Assembly: GCF_902506345.1 (NCBI RefSeq)
Contig: NZ_LR733413.1
Location: 564,531-628,530, forward strand
Source: Flavobacterium sp. 9R
GTDB lineage: Bacteria; Bacteroidota; Bacteroidia; Flavobacteriales; Flavobacteriaceae
Direction of reading: 5' to 3'
DNA: 64,000 bases
A model generated the notes under the pieces. It worked only from the letters and a program-made list of their open reading frames with translations, did not search any database and was not told where the DNA came from. Made by a program: the position numbers and the translations under genes. Within the stretch, counting starts at the first letter, position 1. Each line of letters opens with the position of its first letter. Shown here one piece after another: positions 10,205-18,319 of this stretch.

Positions 10205-11653
10205 TTATAGTTTATTGTTGTTGTTTTCTTTGATGACTTCACCATTGATTTTGGTTTCGATAAAACGAAGGTTTTCAACATGTTCTAATTGAAATGTTTT
10301 GCCTACTTTGTCTATGGTAACATTCTTGAAGAGAATATTTTTTACAGGTGATGTTGCATATCCTTTGGCTAGGATGCCATATTTTCCGCCATCTTTTACT
10401 TGTACATTTTCTAAAGTGATATTTTCTACTCTTGGAATAAAGGGGCCTTCATTATCTCCTTTGTACACAGAGTAAAACATATCCACTCTTAGTACCGCTT
10501 CTTTGACTTGACCCACTTGTAGGTTTCTCACATGAATGTTTTCGATTAAACCGCCTCGTTTGGCATTGGTTTTTATTCGTATGGCTCGGTCTAAATTGGG
10601 GCTATCCATCAAACAGTTTTCTACATATACGTTACTCACTCCTGCTGATATTTCACTTCCAATAGTCACTCCACCATGACCATCATACATTTTACAATTT
10701 TGAACGATGATGTTTTCGCTTTTAATGCCTACTCTTCTGCCATCAGCATCTCTTCCTGCTTTGATGGCAATACAATCGTCTCCAGTGTCAAAAATGCAGT
10801 TTTTAATCCACACATTTTTTGAATATTCTGGATCGCAGCCATCATTGTTTGGCCCATGACTTCTTACGGTTACGCCATCAACCACAACATTAGTAGATTT
10901 GATAGGGTGGATGATCCAAAACGGAGCATTGGTGATGGTTACATCTTGAATCAATGTGTTTTTACATTCAAAAAACTGAATAAAGTTTGGCCTCAAATAC
11001 CCATTGTTTCCAAAAACTCTTTCTTTTACAGGGATGTTTTTCTCGGCCATATCTACTAAGCGAAATCGATTGAGAGGGTCGTTCTGACTAGGCATTCCTT
11101 CTTTCCAACCATATTCGTCTTTGCCACACCAAGACCACCAGTTGTCATTCGCAGCTTGACCGTTCAGTATCCCTTTGCCAGTAACGGCTATATTTGTTTT
11201 TTTGTAGGCGTAAATAAGAGGGGAGTAATTCATTAACTCGGTTGCTTCAAATGAAGTATGCACCAGCGGATAGTAATCGTTCGGATCAGTACTGAACAAG
11301 ATTTCGGCTTTGTCCTCCAAATGTAAATTTACATTGCTTTCTAAATGAATAGGACCTGTGAAGAATTTTCCGTTAGGAACAAGTACTTTGCCTCCACCAT
11401 TTTTTGAGCAAGCAGCTATGGCTTTTTTGAATGCTTCGGTGCAGTTGAAGGTTCCATTTGCTATGGCACCAAAATCTAAAATATTGTATACTTTGTTTTT
11501 GAATTGAGTTGGTTTCATTGATTTAATTACCTTATTCATCTGAATCCAAACTTTATCTGTATTTGTCGCACTATTTTGTGCTTTTGCCAGAAAAGAAAAA
11601 GTAAAAATATTGGTCAGCGTGAAAAGTGTAACGATGGAATGTTTGATTTTCAT
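10205..11653 (-). CDS. GH28 family polygalacturonase / exo-poly-galacturonosidase
   Basis: 482 residues with a cleavable signal peptide (to AKAQ), so probably periplasmic. The GH28 signatures are present in order: NND at 269-271 (family NTD, here with Asn in place of Thr), GDDCIAIK with the Asp pair 292-293, GHG at 325-327 and RIK at 359-361. The beta-helix is typical of the family. It hydrolyses alpha-1,4 linkages between galacturonate residues by inversion. Signal type and gene position suggest it trims imported oligomers rather than acting outside the cell. It is the first gene of the operon with susC, susD and the beta-helix lipoprotein, read from the LacI-type operator-promoter 53 bases upstream of its start. 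A related GH28 specificity such as xylo- or rhamnogalacturonan cannot be excluded. Confidence 0.93.
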   Translation of the reverse strand: MKIKHSIVTLFTLTNIFTFSFLAKAQNSATNTDKVWIQMNKVIKSMKPTQFKNKVYNILDFGAIANGTFNCTEAFKKAIAACSKNGGGKVLVPNGKFFTGPIHLESNVNLHLEDKAEILFSTDPNDYYPLVHTSFEATELMNYSPLIYAYKKTNIAVTGKGILNGQAANDNWWSWCGKDEYGWKEGMPSQNDPLNRFRLVDMAEKNIPVKERVFGNNGYLRPNFIQFFECKNTLIQDVTITNAPFWIIHPIKSTNVVVDGVTVRSHGPNNDGCDPEYSKNVWIKNCIFDTGDDCIAIKAGRDADGRRVGIKSENIIVQNCKMYDGHGGVTIGSEISAGVSNVYVENCLMDSPNLDRAIRIKTNAKRGGLIENIHVRNLQVGQVKEAVLRVDMFYSVYKGDNEGPFIPRVENITLENVQVKDGGKYGILAKGYATSPVKNILFKNVTIDKVGKTFQLEHVENLRFIETKINGEVIKENNNNKL

Positions 11654-11705
11654 ATTAGTTTTGGTTATGCTATTCTATTCAAGTGAAAAGAAAGAATATC
11701 AATTA

Positions 11706-11749
11706 TGTAATCGATTACACAAATCTAATATTTTTTTTTATATAAACAA
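11706..11749 (-). promoter_or_regulatory. Promoter and LacI-type operator of the GH28-susC-susD operon
   Basis: Perfect palindrome TGTAATCGATTACA (11706-11719), directly abutting TAGATTTG (minus strand, 11720-11727), with TTG 19 bases upstream (11747-11749). This is the cleanest copy of the shared layout and lies in the divergent region between the GH28 and lacI genes. The site would overlap the start of transcription, consistent with repression. Confidence 0.88.
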
Positions 11750-11889
11750 AAAAATGCCATAAAAAAACAAGTAGTAAAAAAAAAGGAATCAATTTTTATC
11801 ATATTCTTAATGAATAAGAATTAATCCTGCTTTTTCAATACCCAAAAAATAAAAAAACAGCGCAAAATAAAAGAAAAAATATTTTTTAG

Positions 11890-11903
11890 TGCAATCGATA
11901 ACA
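11890..11903. promoter_or_regulatory. Variant operator near the lacI start
   Basis: TGCAATCGATAACA, two changes from the perfect palindrome, 68 bases before the lacI start codon and 184 bases from the GH28 operator. It could serve autoregulation of lacI, act as the auxiliary site for looping to the GH28 promoter, or both. No TAnnTTTG box adjoins it. The rest of the 317-bp divergent region is AT-rich with no other feature seen. Confidence 0.65.
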
Positions 11904-11970
11904 AAAGAAGAGCTAAATGTATTTTTTTTAGTAGATTTACCGAAGAACTATTTCACAATTTATCCAATAT

Positions 11971-12990
11971 ATGGACCAAAAAACAACAATTTATGATATT
12001 GCCAAAAAGCTCGATATCACCGCTGCAACGGTTTCTAGAGCTTTGAACAATAATCCAAAAATTAGCGAGGCAACCCGAAAATTAGTATTGGAAACCGCTG
12101 CTAAAATGAATTATAAGCAAAATCGATTAGCACAATCGCTGCGCAGTGGAAAAAGTAATAACGTTGGGGTAATTGTTCCTCGTATTGATGTAAACTTTTT
12201 CGCATCGGTTATTCGTGGTATAGAAGAAGAATTACATCCAGAAGGCTATCATGTCATTATCTGTCAAACACACGAAGACGAAAAAAGAGAAATTGAAAAC
12301 ATTACAACCTTAATGAATGCTCAGGTTGATGGTATTTTGATGTCTATTTCGAATATGTCCAAAGAAAACGATCCTGTTATAAAACACGTAGTAGATAAGA
12401 ATGTACCACTCATCTTTTTTGATAGAAAGAAAAAAATGGATGGCGTAAGCTCGGTGACCATCGATGACTTTGAAGGAGGTTATTTGGCCACCAAAAATTT
12501 GATTGACGCAGGTTGTACCCGAATCGCGCATTTTTCAGGTGATCGTTCTTTGGAAATTTATGAAAACAGGTTCAAAGGATACGAACAAGCGCTCAAAGAT
12601 TTTGGTTTAGAATGGAATCCCGATTATGTCATTCAAACTAAAAGTAACGTTGATGCTGGTCGCAACGCAGTAACAAAATTGTTGAGCCTACCCAATCCTC
12701 CGAATGCTATTTTTTCTTCGAGTGATTTTGCTGCCCTGGGTGCCATTCAAGAATTAAAAGAAAACGGCATCAAAATCCCTGAAGATTTCTGTGTTTTTGG
12801 TTTTGGTAATGAGCCTTTTACTCGTTTTTTAGAGTTGTCTATTTCTTCAGTAGACCAGTCCCCACTTGAGATGGGAAGAATGGCTGCCAAAGTATTTTTG
12901 GAACAAATCAACAATACCGACAACATTAAAATAGAAAAGAAAGTTGTCCTCAAACCCGAATTACAAATCAGAAAATCTTCGACTAGGTAA
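11971..12990 (+). CDS. LacI-family transcriptional regulator of the uronate/pectin locus
   Basis: 339 residues, full length for the family. The N-terminal helix-turn-helix reads TIYDIAKKLDITAATVSRAL (about 5-25) followed by the hinge region NRLAQSLRSGKS. The ligand-binding domain starts NVGVIVPRIDVNFFASVIRGIEEEL and carries the usual FSSSDFAALGAIQELKENG and FGFGNEPFTRFL blocks. LacI proteins bind palindromes with a central CG; TGTAATCGATTACA at four promoters here fits exactly. It is divergent from the GH28 operon, with a variant operator in its own leader. The inducer is unknown; a uronate or KDG-type intermediate is the natural guess. Confidence 0.93.
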   Translation: MDQKTTIYDIAKKLDITAATVSRALNNNPKISEATRKLVLETAAKMNYKQNRLAQSLRSGKSNNVGVIVPRIDVNFFASVIRGIEEELHPEGYHVIICQTHEDEKREIENITTLMNAQVDGILMSISNMSKENDPVIKHVVDKNVPLIFFDRKKKMDGVSSVTIDDFEGGYLATKNLIDAGCTRIAHFSGDRSLEIYENRFKGYEQALKDFGLEWNPDYVIQTKSNVDAGRNAVTKLLSLPNPPNAIFSSSDFAALGAIQELKENGIKIPEDFCVFGFGNEPFTRFLELSISSVDQSPLEMGRMAAKVFLEQINNTDNIKIEKKVVLKPELQIRKSSTR

Positions 12991-12992
12991 AT

Positions 12993-13262
12993 GCCCCCTA
13001 ACCCCCAAAAGGGGGAACATAGCTACTTAAAATTTTAACCGCAAAGTTCGCAAGGTTTTACGCAAGGGGCGCAAGGTTTAGCCCCCTATCCCCCAAAAGG
13101 GGGAATATATAATAAGTGAAAATTTAACCACAAAGTCCGAAAGGAACGCAAGGTTTAAATACATAACGTTCGCTATTAATCCGTTTCATCCGTGAAATCC
13201 GTGGCAAAAATTTAACCACAAAGTCCGCAAGGGTTTATGCAAGGCTCGCAAGGTTTATAACG
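12993..13262. repeat. Composite intergenic repeat block (CCCCCAAAAGGGGG palindromes and CGCAAGG repeats)
   Basis: The 368-bp gap after lacI holds two copies of a CCCCCTA-CCCCCAAAAGGGGGAA palindrome (12993-13020, 13081-13108). These alternate with three degenerate copies of a TTTAACCRCAAAGTYCGCAAGG-like unit (starting near 13036, 13125 and 13213), each ending in CGCAAGGTTTA or a variant. A CCGTTTCATCCGTGAAATCCGTGG stretch lies between. The same CGCAAAG motif recurs at 35.6 kb. No coding potential seen. Confidence 0.8.
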
Positions 13263-13297
13263 GTTAAGTAATTAACCAAAACCACTTCATACCATCA

Positions 13298-13332
13298 AAA
13301 AAGCTGTTGAAAATAAACTCCAACAGCTTTTT
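13298..13332. terminator. Bidirectional terminator between lacI and uxaA
   Basis: Inverted repeat AAAAAGCTGTTG (13298-13309) / CAACAGCTTTTT (13321-13332) with an 11-base loop, T-rich on both strands. It can end the plus-strand lacI transcript and the minus-strand uronate operon, whose last gene uxaA stops at 13359. Confidence 0.88.
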
Positions 13333-13358
13333 TTATAAACAAATTAAACCCAAAATTT

Positions 13359-14984
13359 TTATAAAGAAACGCCTCTTTTCCAAGGAATAAAATCATTCTG
13401 ATTCAGTATAGCGGCTTTGGTTTTAATGGTTCCACTGGCGACATCAATGATGAAATCCAACATTTCATCGGCCATTTCTTCTATTGTCTTTTCTCCTTTA
13501 ATGATGCCACCCGTGTCGATATCTATAATATCCGACATCTTTTGTGCCAATTCAGTATTCGATGAAATTTTTACTACGGGCGCAATCGGATTACCTGTTG
13601 GTGTTCCTAATCCAGTTGTGAACAACACCATATTGGCTCCAGAGCCCACCATAGCTGTAGTACATTCTACGTCGTTTCCAGGAGTGCAAAGCAAAGTAAA
13701 GCCTGACTCATTAATATATTCTCCATAATCATAAACCCCCACAATTGGAGAAGTTCCTCCTTTTTTTGCTGCTCCAGCCGATTTCATCGCATCGGTAATC
13801 AAACCGTCTTTGATGTTCCCTGGCGAAGGATTCATATCAAATCCAGAACCAGCATCTACTACTGTTTTTTCGTACCATTGCATCAATTCTAAAAAGCGTT
13901 TTCCGTCTTTATCATCAATACATCTGTTTACTAATTCTTGCTCAACTCCACACAATTCTGGGAACTCCGAAAGAATTGTAGTGCCGCCCAAAGCCACTAA
14001 ATTATCAGACAATACTCCCAGAGTTGGATTGGCCGAAATACCTGAAAAACCATCCGACCCTCCACACTCCAAACCAATTTTCAGCTTAGACAAAGGCGCT
14101 GGAGTTCGCTGAATTTTATTAGCTTCTTTTATGGCATCAAACGTGTCTTTCACCACGCTACTCAACATTGCTTCAATGGTTCCAATCGATTGTTGGTCGT
14201 AAATCAACACAGGTTTTTTACTGTTCGGATTAATAGCATCCAAAGCGTCTTTGAAAATCTGAATTTGAAGATTCTGACAACCCAAACTCAACACCGTAGC
14301 ACCAGCCACGTTAGGATTGTTCACATAGCCTGCTAGTAATTTAGCCAAGCTGTGTGAATCCTGACGAATTCCGCCACAACCGCCTTGATGCGTGATGAAT
14401 TTTACCTCGATGTTGTTGAATAAATTAACTTCGTTAGATGCGGCTTCATTGCCAGCACCGCCCGTTTCTGATTTCACTAACGAACGCAACAAAAGTTGGT
14501 AATCATTCTCTTTGGGTTTCATCAACTCTTTTTCAAAAATATCTTTTAAGATTTCGATATTTCTGTTTTCACAAAACACTAGCGGAAAAAACAGCCACAC
14601 ATTTTCAGTTCCTACTTGTCCATCTTCTCTGTGATAGCCCATAAACGTTCGGTCTTTCCATTTTTCAATATTGGGCACCGTCCATCCAATAGATTCTGTT
14701 TTTCCAGTAACTTTATCACTTTCGTGCTTCACATTGGCAGTAGACAAAAGCCCTCCTTTTGCTATTCTCGCACTCGCTTTCCCTACCAAAACACCATACA
14801 TAATGATGCGGTCTCCAGCTTCTAGAGGTTGCAATGCAATCTTATGTTTCATTTTCACATCCGATTCGACAGTGATGGTTTCGTTTTCAAACGAAAGTAC
14901 CTCACCAGCGCTAAGATTCACTAGGGCAACAGCTACATTGTCTGTTGGATTTACTTTTATTAATTTCTTTTGCATTTTAATCAA
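13359..14984 (-). CDS. uxaA: Altronate dehydratase
   Basis: 541 residues, or 538 if translation begins at the second Met (14975, MQKKLIKV). The N-terminal SAF-type domain spans about 1-95 (LVNLSAGEVLSFEN, PLEAGDRIIMYG). The catalytic part carries GYHREDGQVGTENVW, HQGGCGG, VLSLGCQNLQ and GLECGGSDGFSGISANP, all typical of the UxaA/GarD family. It dehydrates D-altronate to 2-keto-3-deoxygluconate, third step of galacturonate catabolism. It is the last gene of the uronate gene row and is separated from uxaB by a 333-bp gap with a repeat element, so its expression may be partly uncoupled. Confidence 0.95.
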   Translation of the reverse strand: MIKMQKKLIKVNPTDNVAVALVNLSAGEVLSFENETITVESDVKMKHKIALQPLEAGDRIIMYGVLVGKASARIAKGGLLSTANVKHESDKVTGKTESIGWTVPNIEKWKDRTFMGYHREDGQVGTENVWLFFPLVFCENRNIEILKDIFEKELMKPKENDYQLLLRSLVKSETGGAGNEAASNEVNLFNNIEVKFITHQGGCGGIRQDSHSLAKLLAGYVNNPNVAGATVLSLGCQNLQIQIFKDALDAINPNSKKPVLIYDQQSIGTIEAMLSSVVKDTFDAIKEANKIQRTPAPLSKLKIGLECGGSDGFSGISANPTLGVLSDNLVALGGTTILSEFPELCGVEQELVNRCIDDKDGKRFLELMQWYEKTVVDAGSGFDMNPSPGNIKDGLITDAMKSAGAAKKGGTSPIVGVYDYGEYINESGFTLLCTPGNDVECTTAMVGSGANMVLFTTGLGTPTGNPIAPVVKISSNTELAQKMSDIIDIDTGGIIKGEKTIEEMADEMLDFIIDVASGTIKTKAAILNQNDFIPWKRGVSL

Positions 14985-15048
14985 GTATAAAATGTTGCTA
15001 TTATTTTTCTAAACCATCTCCAAAACACTACCGTTTCAAAGATTTTTG

Positions 15049-15166
15049 GGCGTGCCCCTCCCGAAAAAGGTCGGGTCGGGCTATCCGTTCCCGCTTTTTT
15101 ATAACCTGTCAAAAAAAGCCAGCTTACAAAAAGAGCTCCACTGCTATCCCTCACGCAATCCCTGCT
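15049..15166 (+). repeat. Dispersed ~115-bp element, family 1, copy A
   Basis: Begins GGGCGTGCCCC and continues with GGTCGGGTCGGGC, ATCCGTTCCCGCTTTTTT, AAAAAGAGCTCCACT and TCCCTCACGC. Copy C (50818-50926, opposite strand) matches it block for block, and copy B (37366-37490) shares the two ends. It occupies the uxaB-uxaA gap. The rest of that gap also holds a hairpin CCTGCAAGGTC / GACCTTGTAGG (15271-15299) without a T-run. Nature unknown; no protein coded. Confidence 0.8.
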
Positions 15167-15317
15167 ATAAAGAACGTTTTGTTGTTATTTAATTATTATA
15201 GGTCGTTTGTTTTAGCATAGTAGGGTTGCATTACAAAACTTCACGCCTATTTACACTATTAGTCGTTATTCCTGCAAGGTCTTTTTTGGACCTTGTAGGT
15301 ATTTAGAAATCAGCGTA

Positions 15318-16760
15318 CTATTGTTTGCTAAAATTTTCTAAACCTACTTCAATTCCGTTGCTGTTTATTTCTTCGATTGCACGAACTAGAGCCTCTTGTA
15401 AACCACTCACAACCGTTAAATCTTCGTCCCAAAACGCTACGGTTGCCAATGTTTTTTGTACCACTTCTTCCGTAGTGCTTGATTTCCAAATTTCAGCAAA
15501 TGCATCAGTAATATCAGTGCTATCATCTACTGGCAAAAGCTTTCCTTTCCAAGTTCCTTTATAAAACAAAATCAAGCACGCCAATGAAAAAGTGAGATGA
15601 GTAGGGATTTTGCCATATTTAGCGACATATCCTAACAAGCTTGGTAGTACTCGCACTTTAAATTTTGAAATAGAGTTCAGCGCTATGCTAGACAAATTGT
15701 GTTTTATAAATGGATTTCTAAAACGGTCCAAAATTTCATCGGCAAATTCATCCAACTCCTTTTTGTCCATCGCGATGGTTTCGTTAATTTCTTCAAAAAT
15801 GGCTTTATGAACGAAGCTTCCTGTAAAAGGATTATCGACCGTTTCTTTTACGGTTTCGTTTCCATATAGCAGCGAAAACGGAACCATAGCGGTATGAGCA
15901 CCATTCAAGATTCGTACTTTTCTTGTGCGGTACGGTTGCATATCGGCTACAATCTTTACATCGAGTTTGGTTTTATCAAACGGCAGTTTTTGTTTCAGCG
16001 TTTCGTCTCCTTCGATAACCCAAAGGAAAAAAGTTTCGGCGGTTACGATAAGATTGTCGCTGTAGTCGAGTTGTTGGTTGTAGGCTTCTATTTCTGCTCT
16101 TGGATAACCAGGAACAATTCGGTCTACCAAGGTATTGTGGAAAGAGTTGCTGTTCAAAATCCAAGTGCTAAAAGCTTCTTCCAATTGCCAATCCGAACAA
16201 TATTTTAAAATGATTTCTTTTAAAGTATCGGCATTATTATTAATCAATTCACAAGGAATAATCGTCAACCCTTTGGTAGCATCACCTTTAAAATGTTTAA
16301 ATCTTTCATACAAAAGTGCGGTTACTTTGGCAGGATATGAATTGGGCGGTTGCATTGCCAAGGTATCGTTAGCATCATAAGCAATGCCCGATTCTGTCGT
16401 ATTAGAAATGATAAATGCCAAGGCTTCTTCTTTGGCCAAAGCCAAATAGCTTTCGTATTCTTTGTACGGATTGATGCCTTTGACCAAATTGGTAATCAGC
16501 TTTTTCTCCTGAATTTCTTGACCTTTACTCAATCCTTTCATAAATAGGGTATAGAGCCCATCTTGTTCGTTTAGCAAATGAACCATCCCATTTTCTATGG
16601 GTTGTACAACGGCTATGCCCGCATCAAAATTTACGGTATCATTCAGCTCCTGAAAGGCATAATCAACAAAGGCTCTAAGAAAATTTCCTTCGCCAAATTG
16701 CACTATTTTTATCGGATTTCTTTCGGTTAATCCTATGTTTTCGCTATTTAATTTTTTCAT
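15318..16760 (-). CDS. uxaB: Tagaturonate reductase (altronate oxidoreductase)
   Basis: 480 residues. I place the start at 16760 (MKKLNSENIG). A 41-codon upstream extension of the frame would overlap the preceding SDR gene and has no family-like sequence. Mannitol-dehydrogenase family: the NAD-binding start IKIVQFGEGNFLRAFVD, the UxaB-typical FHNTLVDRIVPGYP (about 208-220), and the catalytic helix KVRILNGAH with K281, N286 and H289. It reduces D-tagaturonate to D-altronate with NADH. It lies 38 bases after the SDR gene, in line with uxaC and uxaA of the same route. Confidence 0.95.
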   Translation of the reverse strand: MKKLNSENIGLTERNPIKIVQFGEGNFLRAFVDYAFQELNDTVNFDAGIAVVQPIENGMVHLLNEQDGLYTLFMKGLSKGQEIQEKKLITNLVKGINPYKEYESYLALAKEEALAFIISNTTESGIAYDANDTLAMQPPNSYPAKVTALLYERFKHFKGDATKGLTIIPCELINNNADTLKEIILKYCSDWQLEEAFSTWILNSNSFHNTLVDRIVPGYPRAEIEAYNQQLDYSDNLIVTAETFFLWVIEGDETLKQKLPFDKTKLDVKIVADMQPYRTRKVRILNGAHTAMVPFSLLYGNETVKETVDNPFTGSFVHKAIFEEINETIAMDKKELDEFADEILDRFRNPFIKHNLSSIALNSISKFKVRVLPSLLGYVAKYGKIPTHLTFSLACLILFYKGTWKGKLLPVDDSTDITDAFAEIWKSSTTEEVVQKTLATVAFWDEDLTVVSGLQEALVRAIEEINSNGIEVGLENFSKQ

Positions 16761-16798
16761 TTCTAGATATATAAAATAAATATTTCTTTTTCGTTCTT

Positions 16799-17614
16799 TT
16801 AGACACCGCTGAACATAGCAAACCCGCCATCTACAGTGATTCTTGTTCCAGTCACAAATTTGGAAGCATCGCTGAGCAACCAAATCAAAGCTCCTTCGAG
16901 TTCGTTGGGCGTTCCAAAACGATGTAACGGAGTCTTATTGATAATTAAGTTTCCTCTTTCGGTCCAGCTTCCATCTTCATTGGTGAGCAAACTTTTATTT
17001 TGTTCGGTTAGCACAAATCCGGGAACAATCGCGTTCATTCGGATAGCATCGCCATATCGTTTGGCCAATTCTAGGGCAAACCATTGGGTGTAACAGTCAA
17101 TTGCGGCTTTTGCTAAACTATAACCAAGCACTTTTGACACCGCCAAATGAGCCGTTACAGACGAAATGTTGACAATACTTCCTGAACACGTTTCTTTTAT
17201 GGCTTCGCCAAAGACTTGAGTTGGTAAAATCGTTCCCAATAAATTGAGCTGCATTACCTGTTCCAAAGCCGGAATGTCCAGTTTGAAAATATCTTGCTCA
17301 GGCTGAATAATCGCTTTTGGCTGATTTCCTCCTGCGGCATTAACGAGTCCGTCAATTTTACCAAAATGTTGGAGCATTTTTTCTCTAGCGGCAAGCAGTT
17401 GTTGTTCGTTCGTTACGTCTGCAATTAGCGGAAGGGCTTTCCCACCAGCAGCAATAATGGCATTAGCTCTTTCGTTGGCAATCGCTTCATTTCTACCCAA
17501 AATCCCCACAGCTCCGCCAGCTTTGCTCACACTATTCACGAAAGCCTCTCCAATTACTCCTGTCGCTCCAGTAATTACAATGACTTTTTCTGCTAACGAA
17601 AAATTATTTTCCAA
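16799..17614 (-). CDS. SDR oxidoreductase, probable fructuronate reductase (D-mannonate oxidoreductase, UxuB/YjmF-like)
   Basis: 271 residues. Classical SDR: TGATGVIG at 15-22, NAAG 92-95, Ser151/152, Tyr165 and Lys169. The NAAGGNQPKA segment and the position between uronate genes resemble the SDR-type D-mannonate oxidoreductases of the Bacillus UxuB/YjmF kind, which reduce fructuronate to mannonate in glucuronate breakdown. No mannonate dehydratase (uxuA) lies in the window, so either it is elsewhere or this enzyme acts on another keto-uronate. Adjacent to eda (24-base gap) and uxaB. Confidence 0.8.
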   Translation of the reverse strand: MENNFSLAEKVIVITGATGVIGEAFVNSVSKAGGAVGILGRNEAIANERANAIIAAGGKALPLIADVTNEQQLLAAREKMLQHFGKIDGLVNAAGGNQPKAIIQPEQDIFKLDIPALEQVMQLNLLGTILPTQVFGEAIKETCSGSIVNISSVTAHLAVSKVLGYSLAKAAIDCYTQWFALELAKRYGDAIRMNAIVPGFVLTEQNKSLLTNEDGSWTERGNLIINKTPLHRFGTPNELEGALIWLLSDASKFVTGTRITVDGGFAMFSGV

Positions 17615-17638
17615 AATGCTTTACTTTTAATGGGTTCG

Positions 17639-18307
17639 TTAGGCTCTTATTGCTTTGATGGTCTCCAAGGTTTGTTTTACTTTTTCTCGTAAACCATCAA
17701 AATCTTTGGCGTTTAGTATTTCATTTGAAATCAATTGTGAACCGATTCCAACACAAGTTGCGCCAGCATCGAACCAACTTTTCAGATTGTCTTCGGAAGT
17801 TGAAACGCCGCCTGTTGGCATAATACTCGTCCAAGGACAAGGACCTTTTATGCCTTTTATGAATTGAGGGCCATAAATATCACCCGGAAATAATTTTACA
17901 ATTTCGCAACCCAATTCTTCGGCTTTGGCAATTTCAGTAAGCGAGCCACAGCCGGGTGACCAAAGTACTTTTCGGCGGTTACAAACTAGGGCAATATCTT
18001 CTCTCAATACAGGAGTTACTATAAAATTGGCTCCCAATTGCATATACAACGAGGCGGCAGCAGCATCCGTTACCGAGCCTACGCCCAAAATCATTCCGGG
18101 CAATTCCGCTAACGCATATTTGTTGAGTGCTCCAAAAATTTCGAAGGCAAAATCGCCTCTGCTGGTAAATTCCATCAAACGAGCACCTCCATCATAACAG
18201 GCTTTGAGTACTTCTTTGCCGAGTTCCACATCTCCGTGATAGAATAAAGGAATCATTCCTGTTTCTTTCATTACGGTTGCTACTTCGATTCTTGTGTATT
18301 TTGCCAT
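17639..18307 (-). CDS. eda: KDPG aldolase (2-dehydro-3-deoxy-phosphogluconate aldolase)
   Basis: 222 residues, family length. It has Glu46 in RLMEFTSRG, the GVGSVTDAAAA block, FIVTPV, the Schiff-base Lys138 in IVKLFPGDIYGP, and the phosphate-binding MPTGGVS. It cleaves 2-keto-3-deoxy-6-phosphogluconate to pyruvate and glyceraldehyde-3-phosphate. This is the end point for both uronate branches coded here. It follows kdgK by 12 bases, as expected for consecutive steps. Confidence 0.95.
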   Translation of the reverse strand: MAKYTRIEVATVMKETGMIPLFYHGDVELGKEVLKACYDGGARLMEFTSRGDFAFEIFGALNKYALAELPGMILGVGSVTDAAAASLYMQLGANFIVTPVLREDIALVCNRRKVLWSPGCGSLTEIAKAEELGCEIVKLFPGDIYGPQFIKGIKGPCPWTSIMPTGGVSTSEDNLKSWFDAGATCVGIGSQLISNEILNAKDFDGLREKVKQTLETIKAIRA

Positions 18308-18319
18308 AATTTTATTGTT

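Noticed and set aside
13810..14112. Plus-strand open frames inside uxaA
   Set aside because: They are antisense shadows; uxaA has complete family motifs over the same bases.
15271..15299. Rho-independent terminator in the uxaB-uxaA gap
   Set aside because: The stem is good but no T-run follows on the minus strand, and stopping there would cut uxaA off from the operon. Recorded only as a hairpin.
16761..16883. 41-codon N-terminal extension of uxaB
   Set aside because: It overlaps the coding end of the upstream SDR gene and reads as Cys/Arg-rich sequence with no family resemblance. The Met at 16760 gives the normal UxaB start.
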